64,000 nt of DNA from Paraniabella hibiscisoli (lineage in GTDB: Bacteria; Bacteroidota; Bacteroidia; Chitinophagales; Chitinophagaceae), in assembly GCF_022512515.1 (NCBI RefSeq), contig NZ_JAKWBK010000001.1:3534001-3598000 (forward strand). Reading direction: 5' to 3'. The notes under the pieces were generated by a model. It did no database searches. It was not told where the DNA came from and saw only the letters and a list, made by a program, of their open reading frames with translations. The translations under genes were made by a program, and so were the position numbers. Of this stretch, positions 1 to 9,648 are shown piece after piece (the stretch's first letter is position 1; every line of letters begins with the position of its first letter).

Positions 1-648
1 CATGTTGGAAAATACAGCCGCCGTATAATCGCTGCCTTCACGTCCCAGCGTGGTGCTTTCATTTTCATCGGTGGCGCCGATAAATCCCTGGGTTAATACC
101 AGAGCACCTTCTGTTAAAACGGGGCGGATAAGCTCATCTACTTTTGCCTGTGTAAAGCTCCAATCAATATTGGCGTCTCTGAAATTGTCATCGGTTCTGA
201 TGATGTCCCGCACGTCTATCCATTCATTGCGAACGCCGGCTTCATTTAAATAATGGCTTACAATTGCAGTAGACATCAGCTCTCCCGAGCAAACAATCTG
301 GTCATAATAATAGTCATATTCCCTTACAGGCTGATCGTGCAATAACCATTCAACTTCGGTGAAGAAGTCCTTCAACTGAGCTTCGCAGGTAAGGTAGTTA
401 GTTACTAAAAGGTACTTGGCTGTATTTAAATGCTGCTGCTTCACTTGCTCAAAAAGCTGTAAAGCCTCCTCGTTTTTTTGCTGGTAGAACGCTTCTGCTA
501 CTTTTTCGAGGGCATTGGTAGTTTTGCCCATAGCAGAAATTACTACCAAAAGCTGTTCGTTTTGATACTGCACTAAAATATCACCAACATTTTTTATTCT
601 GTCGACACTATTTACCGAGGCTCCGCCAAACTTAAAAACTTTCACCAT
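1..648 (-). CDS. Aspartate kinase, N-terminal part (runs off window)
   Basis: Phosphorylates L-aspartate, the first step to lysine, threonine and methionine. 216 residues are visible from an ATG at 648 downward. The N-terminus VKVFKFGGASV is the amino-acid-kinase nucleotide motif (usually KFGGTS), and near the window edge LGREGSDYTAA matches the conserved aspartokinase GRGGSDYTA segment. The frame is intact over the visible part. The C-terminal ACT domains, or a possible fused homoserine dehydrogenase, lie outside the window, so mono- or bifunctional status cannot be decided. Confidence 0.9.
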   Translation of the reverse strand, partial: MVKVFKFGGASVNSVDRIKNVGDILVQYQNEQLLVVISAMGKTTNALEKVAEAFYQQKNEEALQLFEQVKQQHLNTAKYLLVTNYLTCEAQLKDFFTEVEWLLHDQPVREYDYYYDQIVCSGELMSTAIVSHYLNEAGVRNEWIDVRDIIRTDDNFRDANIDWSFTQAKVDELIRPVLTEGALVLTQGFIGATDENESTTLGREGSDYTAAVFSNM

Positions 649-794
649 TTGTATTTTTAGAAAGTGCAAATGTCGTGGTTTGTTGGCAATATTTTGAGCG
701 TCTGGCCCCAGTGCCTGTAGAAAAGCAGGTATAGTTTTTCTGATACAGCCAACTTTTCAACTGTCATCTGCCAACTAAATTGTAGTTTTAGCGC

Positions 795-1555
795 ATGGCA
801 AATGTGAAGATTTCTGTAAGGGACCTGGTAAAAAACTATGGCGATTTTAAGGCCGTTAAAGGCATTTCCTTCGATGTTTTTGAAAACGAAATATTTGGAT
901 TGCTGGGGCCTAATGGTGCAGGAAAGTCTACTACCCTCGAAATAATAGAAACACTTCGTAAAAAACAAGCGGCTCCGTACAGGTGGCAGGCTATGACCTG
1001 GATGAAAATCCTAATACCATCAAAGGGCTGATTGGCGTACAATTACAGGCCAGCAGTTATTATCCCGGTCTGAGTCTGCTGCAACTGATCGACCTGTTTG
1101 CAGGGTTATATAACCAGAAAGTGGACGGGATGGAATTGCTACGCTCCGTAAACCTGGAAGAAAAGGCAAAGGCGAAGTTCAAAGAGCTAAGCGGCGGTCA
1201 AAAGCAGCGTTTTTCGGTGGCTACCACGCTTATTAACCGGCCGCAGGTAATATTCCTGGATGAACCAACCACCGGCCTCGATCCGCAGGCACGCCGTAAT
1301 TTGTGGGAACTCATTAAAACAATTAAGGCGCAGGGAACCACCATCATTATTACTACGCATTATATGGATGAGGCAGAATATTTGTGTGATCGTATCGCTA
1401 TCATCGATGCAGGAAAGATTGTGGCCCTTGATACACCCGATAACCTGATCGACCACCTGGTCGACTCAGGCTTTGAACGACCAAGAGAGGTGAAGAAGGC
1501 CAACCTGGAAGATGTGTTTATTCAATTGACCGGTAAAACCCTTAGAGAAGCCTGA
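795..1555 (+). CDS. ABC-2 type transporter ATP-binding protein
   Basis: Cytoplasmic ATPase subunit of an ABC transporter of the CcmA/drug-export type, about 253 aa. Walker A is GPNGAGKST, the signature is LSGGQ, Walker B is VIFLDEPTTGLD, and the switch His is in TTHYMDEAE. The reading frame breaks once near 970, where one G appears lost between GCG and GCT; restoring it gives a continuous protein (..LRKKQAGSVQVAGYDLDE..). No permease gene follows: the next gene is an FKBP isomerase, so the membrane partner must be elsewhere or upstream of the window. The substrate cannot be inferred. Confidence 0.88.
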
Positions 1556-1620
1556 TTTATTTACCGGATGAATTGAATGAGTAGTATAGGTTTTATGAAT
1601 TATTTTTGAAAAAATGTTTT

Positions 1621-2064
1621 ATGGATTTGAATTTACAACAAAAATTACGTTCCGCTATGAATGAAAAAATAGAAAAGCAAAAACAGGAAGGCAGCGATTT
1701 TTTAGCCGCTAATAAAAGTAAAGAAGGAGTGCTGGAGCTGGAAGGTGGCATTCAGTATGAAGTGATCAAAGAAGGTACAGGTATACAACCTGAGTTGTCC
1801 GACTCAATAACTGCTCATTATAGAGGTGCATTATTAAGTGGTAAAGAATTTGATAGCTCTTTTAAACGCAACCAGCCTTTTACTGCACGCCTTACCCAAT
1901 TGATCCGAGGTTGGCAAATTGCTATTCCTCTGATGAAAGAAGGAAGCCACTGGAGATTGTGGATTCCTTCAGACCTGGCTTATGGTGACAGGGGAGCTGG
2001 TGGTGATATTCCGGGTGGCGCTACTTTATTGTTTGAAGTAGAGTTATTAAAAGTAAACAAGTAG
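1621..2064 (+). CDS. FKBP-type peptidyl-prolyl cis-trans isomerase
   Basis: Catalyses proline cis-trans isomerisation during protein folding. 147 aa from the ATG at 1621; a TTG five codons upstream is open but less likely. Residues 1-45 form a charged helical N-terminal region. The FKBP domain follows, with ITAHYRGALLSGKEFDSS, a central LIRGWQIAIPLMKEGSHW stretch and the C-terminal LAYGDRGAGGDIPGGATLLFEVELL. There is no clear signal peptide, so it is probably cytoplasmic. The next gene begins 4 bases after the stop, suggesting co-transcription. Confidence 0.9.
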   Translation: MDLNLQQKLRSAMNEKIEKQKQEGSDFLAANKSKEGVLELEGGIQYEVIKEGTGIQPELSDSITAHYRGALLSGKEFDSSFKRNQPFTARLTQLIRGWQIAIPLMKEGSHWRLWIPSDLAYGDRGAGGDIPGGATLLFEVELLKVNK

Positions 2065-2068
2065 GGAT

Positions 2069-2596
2069 TTGGAAATAGAAAATCAATATCCGATTGGACC
2101 CGCTTCTTTTGTAGAATTTTCTACAGCGGCAAAAGAAAGTGCATTGGGTGATATACAATTTTTACCCAATGCGCTGGAAGCCGCAATTCTGAACCTGGAT
2201 GAAGCGCAACTTCAAACGCCTTATCGTACAGGCGGCTGGACGGTTAACCAGGTGGTGCACCATGTGGCAGATAGTCATATGAATGCCTATATACGGTTTA
2301 AGCTCGGCTTGACAGAGCCAATACCTACTGTAAAACCCTATGAAGAACAATTATGGGCAGAGTTAAAAGATGTATCGCTTATCCCCATCAATGTGTCTAT
2401 CACTTTGCTGTTTGCATTGCATCAGCGCTGGTATGCTGCCCTAAAAGACCTGGATGATACCGCCTGGGAAAGATCCGTTTTTCATCCGGCATCACAAAAA
2501 GAATTATCCTTATGGTACTTGCTGCAAATGTATTCCTGGCATGGCAGGCACCATGTAGCACAAATCAATGGTTTAAGGGAGAAAATGAGATGGTAG
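2069..2596 (+). CDS. DinB/YfiT family putative metal-dependent hydrolase
   Basis: 175-aa four-helix-bundle protein of the DinB superfamily, YfiT/BstA-like. Members use a three-His metal site; some are bacillithiol transferases. QYPIGPASF near the start matches the typical YfiT N-terminus, and the metal-ligand regions are VNQVVHHVADSHMN and YSWHGRHHVAQI. No ATG fits this N-terminus, so a TTG at 2069, four bases after the FKBP stop, is the probable start. The thiol cofactor and substrate in this organism are unknown. Confidence 0.8.
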   Translation: MEIENQYPIGPASFVEFSTAAKESALGDIQFLPNALEAAILNLDEAQLQTPYRTGGWTVNQVVHHVADSHMNAYIRFKLGLTEPIPTVKPYEEQLWAELKDVSLIPINVSITLLFALHQRWYAALKDLDDTAWERSVFHPASQKELSLWYLLQMYSWHGRHHVAQINGLREKMRW

Positions 2597-2655
2597 GTTG
2601 ACTGGGGGACACAAATGAGCATCGGCTATGGACCATAAACCATCACCTGTGAACA

Positions 2656-3225
2656 ATGAACAAAAAAATAATGGAGATGAAATGGGAAATACTGAAATCG
2701 GAGCAATTATTTAATGATCTCTGGTTTAAAGTAAGAAAGGATACCTGTAAAACACCGCAGGGGAAAATTGTAGACCCTTATTATGTTTATGAATTCCCGA
2801 CCTGGGTTACCTGCTTCGCTTTAACGGCAGATAACAAGGTAGTAATGGAGTTGCAGTACCGGCATGCCATAGGTGAAACCTGCTGGGAGATTCCGGGAGG
2901 TTGTGTAGATGATACAGATGATAACCTCGAGTTCGCTATTAAAAGGGAACTTTTAGAAGAGACGGGGTATGAATTTGAAAATTTTGAATACCTGGGCAAA
3001 ACCTGTGCTAATCCATCTACCAATAATAACTGGATGCACATGTTCCTGGCAAGAGGCGGCAAAAAAACAGCTGATCAAAGCCTTGATGAGAATGAGGAAA
3101 TACATGTTGAGCTGATGGATCTGGAAGTTTTCAAAGAGAAATTCAGGAATAATGAGTTTATACAATCGATGCATGTGACCTGTATGCTGTATGCGTTGAT
3201 GAAGTTAGGAGAGTTGAAAGTGTGA
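2656..3225 (+). CDS. NUDIX hydrolase (ADP-ribose pyrophosphatase-like)
   Basis: Hydrolyses a nucleoside diphosphate linked to another moiety; the best guess is ADP-ribose, by overall architecture. 189 aa. The Nudix box lies around residues 80-105: the start CWEIPGG and the catalytic REXXEE core (KRELLEETGY) are present. The box has one extra residue and Asp in place of the first Glu compared with GX5EX7REUXEEXGU. ATG codons at residues 1, 6 and 8 are all possible starts. The spacing from the previous gene is 59 bases. A tandem repeat follows the stop. Confidence 0.85.
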   Translation: MNKKIMEMKWEILKSEQLFNDLWFKVRKDTCKTPQGKIVDPYYVYEFPTWVTCFALTADNKVVMELQYRHAIGETCWEIPGGCVDDTDDNLEFAIKRELLEETGYEFENFEYLGKTCANPSTNNNWMHMFLARGGKKTADQSLDENEEIHVELMDLEVFKEKFRNNEFIQSMHVTCMLYALMKLGELKV

Positions 3226-3231
3226 GTAGAG

Positions 3232-3306
3232 AGTGGTAAACAGTGAATAGTAAATGGTGAATGGTAAATAGTGAATGGTGAATAGTGAATGGTGAATAGT
3301 GAATGG
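3232..3306. repeat. Intergenic short tandem repeat (14-bp unit)
   Basis: Imperfect tandem repeat just after the NUDIX gene. The cleanest part, 3270-3306, is 2.6 copies of AGTGAATGGTGAAT; the flanks hold degenerate copies. Similar low-complexity intergenic stretches occur at 20265-20353 and 35474-35514. Translation of the other strand gives an artefactual SPFTIH-type peptide. No function is known to me. Confidence 0.8.
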
Positions 3307-3400
3307 CTAGTCGGTATTAGCATTTGTTTTTGTATCCGGGAACAAGCTTCTAATATCCATCATTCAGTATCCAACATCAAGTAACCCATATCCGGCATCC

Positions 3401-4009
3401 ATGTACCGCAAACAATTAAATAAAGACAAAGTAATGAAGGCCCTGATTAAGACACAGGGTGTTTATGTCATTGAGCCCCAAAAGAATGTTTGCCTGCAAC
3501 TTTGTGCTTCGATTATGAGCCAGCAGTTAAGTACCAAAGTAGCCACCGTTATCTATAACCGTTTTTTACAGCTGTTTAAATCGAAATCACCTAAGCCCGC
3601 TGATATATTGCAAGTGCCTCACGAAACTTTAAGAGGTATTGGCTTGTCGAATGCTAAAGCGCAGTATGTAAAAAATGTGTGCCATTTTTTTATTGAACAT
3701 CAATTAACCGATGCCAGGCTTTATAAAAAGAGTAATGACGAAATACTAGCGCTGTTAACGCAGATAAAGGGAGTGGGACAGTGGACTGTAGAAATGTTGC
3801 TGATGTTTACGCTGGCCAGACCTGATGTGTTTTCTACCGGCGACCTGGGTTTACAAAAAGCCATTGTTAAACTCTATAATGTGGAATACGCCAACCAAAA
3901 AGAACTTTTCGAGAAAATGAATACTATTGCCAATACCTGGGCACCTTACAGAACCTATGCCTGCCGGTATTTGTGGCGGGCTTTGGATATGCCACTGATT
4001 CCCTTATAA
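3401..4009 (+). CDS. DNA-3-methyladenine glycosylase II (AlkA-like, HhH-GPD)
   Basis: Removes alkylated bases in base-excision repair. 202 aa, a single HhH-GPD domain without the N-terminal AlkA domain of E. coli. The helix-hairpin-helix is LTQIKGVGQWTVEMLLMF (residues about 122-140), followed by the catalytic Asp region PDVFSTGDLGLQ. The C-terminal WAPYRTYACRYLWR is typical of the family. The gene converges with the lipoprotein gene on the other strand, leaving a 9-base gap. Confidence 0.9.
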   Translation: MYRKQLNKDKVMKALIKTQGVYVIEPQKNVCLQLCASIMSQQLSTKVATVIYNRFLQLFKSKSPKPADILQVPHETLRGIGLSNAKAQYVKNVCHFFIEHQLTDARLYKKSNDEILALLTQIKGVGQWTVEMLLMFTLARPDVFSTGDLGLQKAIVKLYNVEYANQKELFEKMNTIANTWAPYRTYACRYLWRALDMPLIPL

Positions 4010-4018
4010 TATTATCCT

Positions 4019-4452
4019 CTATTTTATTTTTCGGAACCTGTAAGTGCAACCTTCAATACAAAGTCCGCTGAGCTCTAAAGTATCTTTACTAACTCTGATA
4101 GGATAGAAAAAAGTGCTGTCATTGGAAGCCTGTTTAGTGAAATAGGTGACCTTCCAATTGTTTCTTAAGGTTGCCCCAAATTTCCCCTGGGGTGCTATTG
4201 AAGAAAACGGCCAGAATTCTGAACCTGTTCCATTGGTTAGCTGATAGGTAGAGTCTGCATGAATCGTAAGAACCAGCCCGTTTGCAACGTTTTCCCAATG
4301 CCAGGGCGATCCGGGTGATACATACTTTTCGGTGTGCTTCCACTCGCCAACCGCTTTATTGTCAGGATTGGGTACATAATCATTTACCGGTTGCTTTTTT
4401 CGCAGGCTGTAAAAAACGCCAGCGCAATGCAGGCGGTAAGGATACTTTTCAT
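4019..4452 (-). CDS. Small predicted lipoprotein, unknown function
   Basis: About 144 aa after correction of one frameshift near 4389, where a G is missing from a GG run. The N-terminus MKSILTACIALAFFTACEKS is a signal peptide with a lipobox (FTAC), so it should be anchored by a lipid on the periplasmic or outer-membrane side. The mature part contains VGEWKHTEKYVSPGSPWHW and ends in SGLCIEGCTYRFRKIK, resembling lipocalin-like small Bacteroidota lipoproteins, but I do not recognise a named family. It starts 12 bases after the GH29 stop and is probably co-transcribed with it. Confidence 0.7.
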
Positions 4453-4464
4453 ATTTGCCGTTTC

Positions 4465-5881
4465 TTATGAAGACGTAAACGCAATGGCAAGTGCAACAGT
4501 TTTTAAAGATTTTGGAATATATACCTTCACTTTACCGTTAGATAATTCCCATTTTAATTTTTGCTTTGTCTGTAATAGGGTCATAGTACTGCCTTTGGCC
4601 GGTATATTTCAGTCCATTCAATGGAAGCCGGTATAACGGTGTTCTCTTCGAGTGGAATCAAGGCATATAGTTTTTTGCCGGCTTTCGCTTTAGTAAAAAA
4701 TACGCTGCCATCCTTATAAATATCTGTAGCTCTCGTGTTGTAAATGGCTTCACCGTTGGCATCCATCCAATTGCCTATTTCTGCCAGCCGGTCAATAATG
4801 GGTTGTTGTAGCGTACCATCGGCACCTGGGCCTACGCCTAGTAGAAGACTTCCTCCTTTGGCCACAATTTCAATAAGGCTCGCAACAACTTTATGCGCCG
4901 ACTTAAAGTTTTCGTTGGGCACATACCCCAGGCACCGCCCAGTGTCATGCAGCTTTCCCATGGATTGTCGATCTTATGATCCGGTATGCGCTGTTCCGGT
5001 GTTTGGTAGTTTTCGTAAGGGCCATGAACGGTACGATCAACCACTAAGAGTCCGGGTTGTTTTTTACGCGCCATCGCTGCTATTTTCGGAATGTCCACGT
5101 CCTGGCTCCACTCAGGTATAGGGGCGCCCCAGCTTAATACTTCTGCATTTACGGTTTCTTTGGGGCGCACCCAGCCGCCATCCAGCCACAGCATATCCAT
5201 GCTGCCGTAATCAGTCATCAGTTCGCTGATCTGGTTATAAGTATATTGTTTGAATTTCTCCCATCGCCAGGGAAATTTCCTGATATCATAATTGTTGTTC
5301 CGGTTGGCTGTTTCATAAACCGGCCACCAATAGTTTTCGCTATGCCAATCGGGTTTTGAAAAGTAAGCGCCGATCATCATGCCTTCCTTTCTAAAAGCAT
5401 CAAAAACGTATTTAGCCACATTGGCTTTGGGATTGTTTTTAAAGGGGCCGCTGGTAATCTTAAAGTCAGTTTCTTTGGTATCGAACATGCAAAATCCATC
5501 ATGATGCTTGGTGGTGAATACGAGGTATTTCATGCCCGCCGTTTTTGCGGCCTTGGCCCATTGGTCGGGGTTGAAGTTAACGGGGTTGAAATCTTTTTGC
5601 AAACCCCAGTACCATTTTTTATAATCGCCATAATAAGAGTTGCTATCTCTGGTGATCCAATCTTCAGAGCAAAGGGACCATGACTCAATAATGCCCGGCA
5701 AGGCATACAATCCCCAGTGAATGATCATGCCAAACTTCTGATCCTGCCACTGATCCAGCTTTTGTTTTACCTGCGGATCGGCAGGCCATTCGTATTGAGT
5801 AGAGGAGGGGTGAATGCCTTGTTGCTGGGCGGTTAATGATACAGTTGTAAAAAGTATAATAAACGCTAAAAATATTTTCAT
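4465..5881 (-). CDS. Alpha-L-fucosidase, GH29
   Basis: Secreted retaining alpha-L-fucosidase, about 472 aa. Start at ATG 5881 (MKIFLAFIILFTTVSLTAQ, a signal peptide) rather than the upstream codon at 5911. Family marks: FGMIIHWGLYALPG, YLVFTTKHHDGFCMFDT, the nucleophile Asp in MLWLDGGW, and ESCMTLGGAWGY. The frame is broken twice, near 4928 and near 4601, each by one missing G. The corrected C-terminus contains PAKGSTMTLLQ and ends in the typical beta-rich domain. It lies at the end of the SusC/D region and probably cleaves terminal fucose from a glycan taken up there. Confidence 0.9.
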
Positions 5882-6029
5882 TTTTATGGTTTTTTTTTTT
5901 CGGATTTTCACATTAGGATGATCTTAAGGGCAAAAAAACTGATTCTTAGAGTCAAGGATCTCCCATACAAATATGTTCTCAGGTATAAGAAATGCTGTCA
6001 TACTTTTTAGAAGGGTAAAAATTATAAAT

Positions 6030-7307
6030 CTATGTTTTCATCCCCTCTTTGTAGGGAACATATATCATCAATAGTGTAAACATTTCCATTTTACTATCCA
6101 TGTTTTTAGCAGAGTAAACCACGGCCGGAGGATTATTTGGGTTATATGGGTTTTGCGAAGTATTGTCATATGAGCCATCTATTGTTAGAATAGATCGGGC
6201 GGGGATTTTAGTTAATTTTTTCATTCGATACATTTCCTGCCATTTATAATCCCAGTTTGGAATTGAAACAAGAGGAATGGTATCTTGTGTTGGTGTTACC
6301 GCATATGATTTAAATGATTTACCCAGCAAGTGCATATGAGGCCAAACGTACATAACCGACTGCGCGTCTCTTGTAGCCATTTTAAGTTGAAAATCATTTA
6401 TCTTATTGGGCTGGATTACAAAATTGGGTGTAATGTCCCGTTCTCCGATTCCCCTGACCCAAAACTAATTATTTTAATTTTACGCTGAATTGGCTGGCCG
6501 GTGGTGGTTAAGTTTATACCGAAATCAAAAAACTCTTTGACTGGTGTTGCTGAAAAGTGAACAGTAAAAATGATGACGCCTCTTTTCGGTAGCGTCCATC
6601 CAAATCCCTTCGGATATCTTTCTCCTGAAGCGCCGGGAATCCATCCGGTGTAGTAAATGGGTTTGTTAGAAAGATGGTCGTATTCTCTCAAATTTGCGTT
6701 GAGATTATCTGTTTCGATAAAGTTATTTCCGCCAGCTATACTAATGGCTGAGTCTTCAACGGAGAACACTCCGTAATTAACGTGATGAACTACTTTTTTA
6801 TTACTTGAAATAAATTCTATGCCTTCTATATTAACCTCCGATATTTGTTCAAAAGGAATTTTAAATAAAACAAAGCGTTCGGTATTGTCTCCTTTAACTG
6901 AATACTGGAAGTTTGACTTAATAGAAATACTGGTTTGATGTTTTTCAAAAACGTCTTTTTTAAAGATTGGGGAAGCGTTTTAGCTTTCTGTTCTTTTGCG
7001 CCATTTTGGATCCAATCTAAAAGCACTTTTTTCTCTTCATTTGTTAATGACTTGTCGTTTGAATAACTACAATAGCTATTGTCGGCTTTCCAGGGTGGCA
7101 TATATCCTGACTCTACCGCTGTTTTAATGGTAGTTACTTTCTTTTTTATGTCATTATAACTGATGAGTGAAAAAGGTGTGTCTCCGCCTGGTTTGTGGCA
7201 ATTGCCACATTTATCAACTATTATCTCAAGCGCGGATACAACCTGTGAGAATGCTGATGTTAACAAAATGAAATGGAACAGTAAAAAGAGGATTATTTTT
7301 TTCTCAT
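6030..7307 (-). CDS. Secreted cytochrome c / copper type II monooxygenase-like protein
   Basis: About 426 aa after three one-base repairs: poly-A near 7299, CCCC near 6968, GGGG near 6453. Order: signal peptide (MRKKIILFLLFHFILLTSAFS), a haem-binding CGNCHKPGG at about residue 35 with a likely axial Met in GYMPPWK, then a two-part beta-sandwich resembling peptidylglycine monooxygenase. Candidate copper ligands: KVVHHVNY, FTVHFSATP and VWPHMHLLGKSF. Known relatives use ascorbate or another electron donor to hydroxylate; the substrate here is unknown. It starts 6 bases after the redoxin stop. In some other phyla redoxin, cytochrome c and monooxygenase parts occur in one chain (from memory). Confidence 0.72.
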
Positions 7308-7313
7308 TTTATA

Positions 7314-7873
7314 TTAATCAATAAAACAGCCAATAGGCTTTATATAATCTATAACAGGAGTAGTGTTAGAAAGCACATCCGAAATCGCGTTTTGAAGATA
7401 GTTAATTTTAGGTTCGCTTTTCGTTTTTCCCAAGCCAACTACCCAATCATCAATTGCGCCATGGTATAAAATTTCCCCCTTCGATATAACAAAACACTCC
7501 GGAGTAATTTGGGCTTTTAGTGCTTTGGTTAACTTTCTTCCTTTATCGAGAATAAGTTCAAATGGTATTTCGTACTTCTTCTGAAATTGGCTATAATCTT
7601 TTCGTGGTGAGGTTGTGTCTGGAAAAACTCCATAGAAAGCAACATCTGGGTAAAATGTTTTGGACAGTTCGTTTAACGTACGTGTATATTTTTGAGAGAG
7701 TGGACAGTCAACAGAAAGAAAAATCACTACCTGTAATTTTTTAACAGAGTAAAATTTAATTTTTTTTCAGTTATCGTAGTGAGTGTCATAGTATCTGTCA
7801 AAGAATGTTTGTATTGAGCATTAGCAGATACCACTAAACAAATAAATAGTATTATAGAAAATAGCCTGAACAT
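7314..7873 (-). CDS. Secreted redoxin / thioredoxin-fold protein (AhpC/TSA-like)
   Basis: About 186 aa after adding one A near 7742. The signal peptide is MFRLFSIILFICLVVSANAQ; the thioredoxin-fold core begins VVIFLSVDCPLSQKYTRTL. The DCPLS motif has a single Cys in the redox position, so it is more peroxiredoxin-like than a CxxC thiol-disulfide exchanger. ITPECFVISKGEILYHGAIDD matches the cis-Pro and beta-hairpin part of the fold. It directly precedes the cytochrome c-copper monooxygenase gene and probably works with it in the periplasm. Its ATG follows a strong hairpin and T-run. Confidence 0.75.
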
Positions 7874-7907
7874 AAAAAAATCAGGATTGCGGTACCGCAA
7901 TCCTGAT
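7874..7907 (-). terminator. Perfect hairpin plus T-tract after SusD2
   Basis: A 28-bp perfect palindrome at 7880-7907 (arms ATCAGGATTGCG and its complement around GTAC) is followed on the minus strand by seven T. It lies 17 bases after the SusD2 stop and looks like an intrinsic terminator, but the T-run abuts the ATG of the redoxin gene, so it may also act as an attenuator or a translation block. Confidence 0.8.
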
Positions 7908-7923
7908 GAAGATACATTAAAAA

Positions 7924-9625
7924 TTATGGAACATCCCACCATACGCGGCCTGTTATATCTGTAAGGTTTCCGAAATTTGGGTCTTTCTGCATTTCTTCAA
8001 TAGCAGCTTTTGCATTTGAATAATTAAAATCACTGATAGATGGCACATTAATAGGCCATCTGCGAGGCATCTTGATTTCATTTCCGAGGTTTGTTTTTCT
8101 TTCAAACGGCATAACTACACCTGTTGTACTGGGATAGCCGGTTCGTCTTCTCAAAGCCCATCCTTCACTTGGATTTTTAAAGAAATTAATATATTGCTGT
8201 ACACAGACCTGTTCTACACCTTTAGCCGCATCGTATTTAATTGCAGGCATATTGAGGTAAGCAGCAATTTCGGCATCTGTAACTGCAGTGAATCCAACAA
8301 CTTTTGCATCGCTGCCCCACTCATTGTAATCTCTGATGGAAGCTTCGATGCCTTTTTTATACCAGTCTTCGGCATTTTCTGTAGTAATACCCCTTGCGGC
8401 CAATTCTGATCGCATAAAACAAACATCAGCATACATAATAATAGGGAAACTAACCAATCCCTGATTAATAGCACGATTAAAAAGAGCTAACTGTATTTCA
8501 GACGGATACATAATATTAGCCCCGGGAAAATTATTGAAGTAAAAGCTCTTGTCAGCTTGATTCAACGCTTCAGCGCCAATATAGCGGCCAACATAGTCCC
8601 CATCGTATGTAGCTGTTGCAGGAATAGTTCCTGCAGTCTTTGCCGCATTAAACTGAGTTAAAGTTATAGCTGTTTTTTTGTAAAAATTTCTTATCCTCGG
8701 GTCGCTATTGGTGCGCATGAAGTCAACCATGCCTTTTGGGCCGGCTATACTTGCAAAAGTAGCCCAGTTGCCTCCATTTACGTCATTGCTGCCCGCTTTG
8801 AAATACCAGGACGCGCTGCGACTATTGATAGGGCCTACATTATCTGCCAATACTTCATCGATAATTGCTTTTGCCGCGGCCGGTTTTCTTTTATACATAC
8901 GCATAGCAATTTTTAACCTAAGTGAGTTTGCAGCCATCGCCCAGTTTTGCGCTTCATTTGCTGTGCCATGGTAAAACAGATCGTATGTACCATAAAGCTG
9001 CTGGTTAGGTAGATTACTCTTTAACACAGCAACACTTGCTTTCAGTTCATTATCTAAAATGGTATATAATTGTTCCTGAGTTTCATACTTAGGTGTAAAA
9101 AGCGGAGGGGTTGTATACCTGGCTTTGAAGGCCCTCAGTATAAATAATGCTGCCCACAGCATCTGACAAATAAAATGCGCTATAAGCCATGGGTATATAG
9201 GTGATGGCATTGATATTTTCATACCTGGCCTTATCTGCATCGTTCATTTTGCTGATAATGTTACGTATTTCAACCAGGGCACCACCAGATCCGGTAGTTT
9301 CCCGGGTATAGAAATTGTCTGTACGGTAGGGGCGGGATGAAGCCGTCCAGATTGCAGTGTAATTGGAGGTGGACGCCAAATAAGCAGGCAAACCACCGGT
9401 TCTTACCCAGTAATCGGTCCAGGTTTGAATATTTCTGTTGATGTCATAATAAGCCTCAAAATCATTCAGATTTATTGCTATTACAGCATTGGGAAACAGC
9501 GTCTGGGGTATAGCATTTTCTGCCACAATCAAATCAGGGTCGGTGTTTATTTCAGCAAACTTTTCTCTGGAGCAAGCAGGAAGCAATATCGCTGCACCGA
9601 TTAGGTATTTAAAAAATTGTTTCAT
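7924..9625 (-). CDS. SusD/RagB-like outer-membrane lipoprotein (SusD2)
   Basis: Surface glycan-binding lipoprotein that forms the lid on its SusC partner, about 566 aa. The signal peptide with lipobox LLPACSREKF is near residue 20; INTDPD and the TPR-like helical body are typical of the SusD-like_2 group. The start is ATG 9625 (MKQFFKYLIG), not the ORF start at 9649. One frameshift near 9131 looks like one extra base in GGCC, an insertion rather than a loss. The gene starts 23 bases after the SusC2 stop, as expected for a SusC-SusD operon. Confidence 0.9.
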
Positions 9626-9648
9626 TATGTCTTTTTTAATTTCATTCA

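Noticed and set aside
795-1555. Programmed frameshifting in the ABC ATPase and other split genes
   Set aside because: No slippery site with a downstream structure is shared, and breaks of the same kind occur in dozens of unrelated genes; sequencing error is simpler.
3232-3306. Possible CRISPR-like array
   Set aside because: Unit is only 14 bp, with no spacers and no cas genes in the window.
3075-3323. Open frame on the minus strand with SPFTIH-like repeats
   Set aside because: It is the translation of the 14-bp tandem repeat and the antisense of the NUDIX gene end, not a gene.
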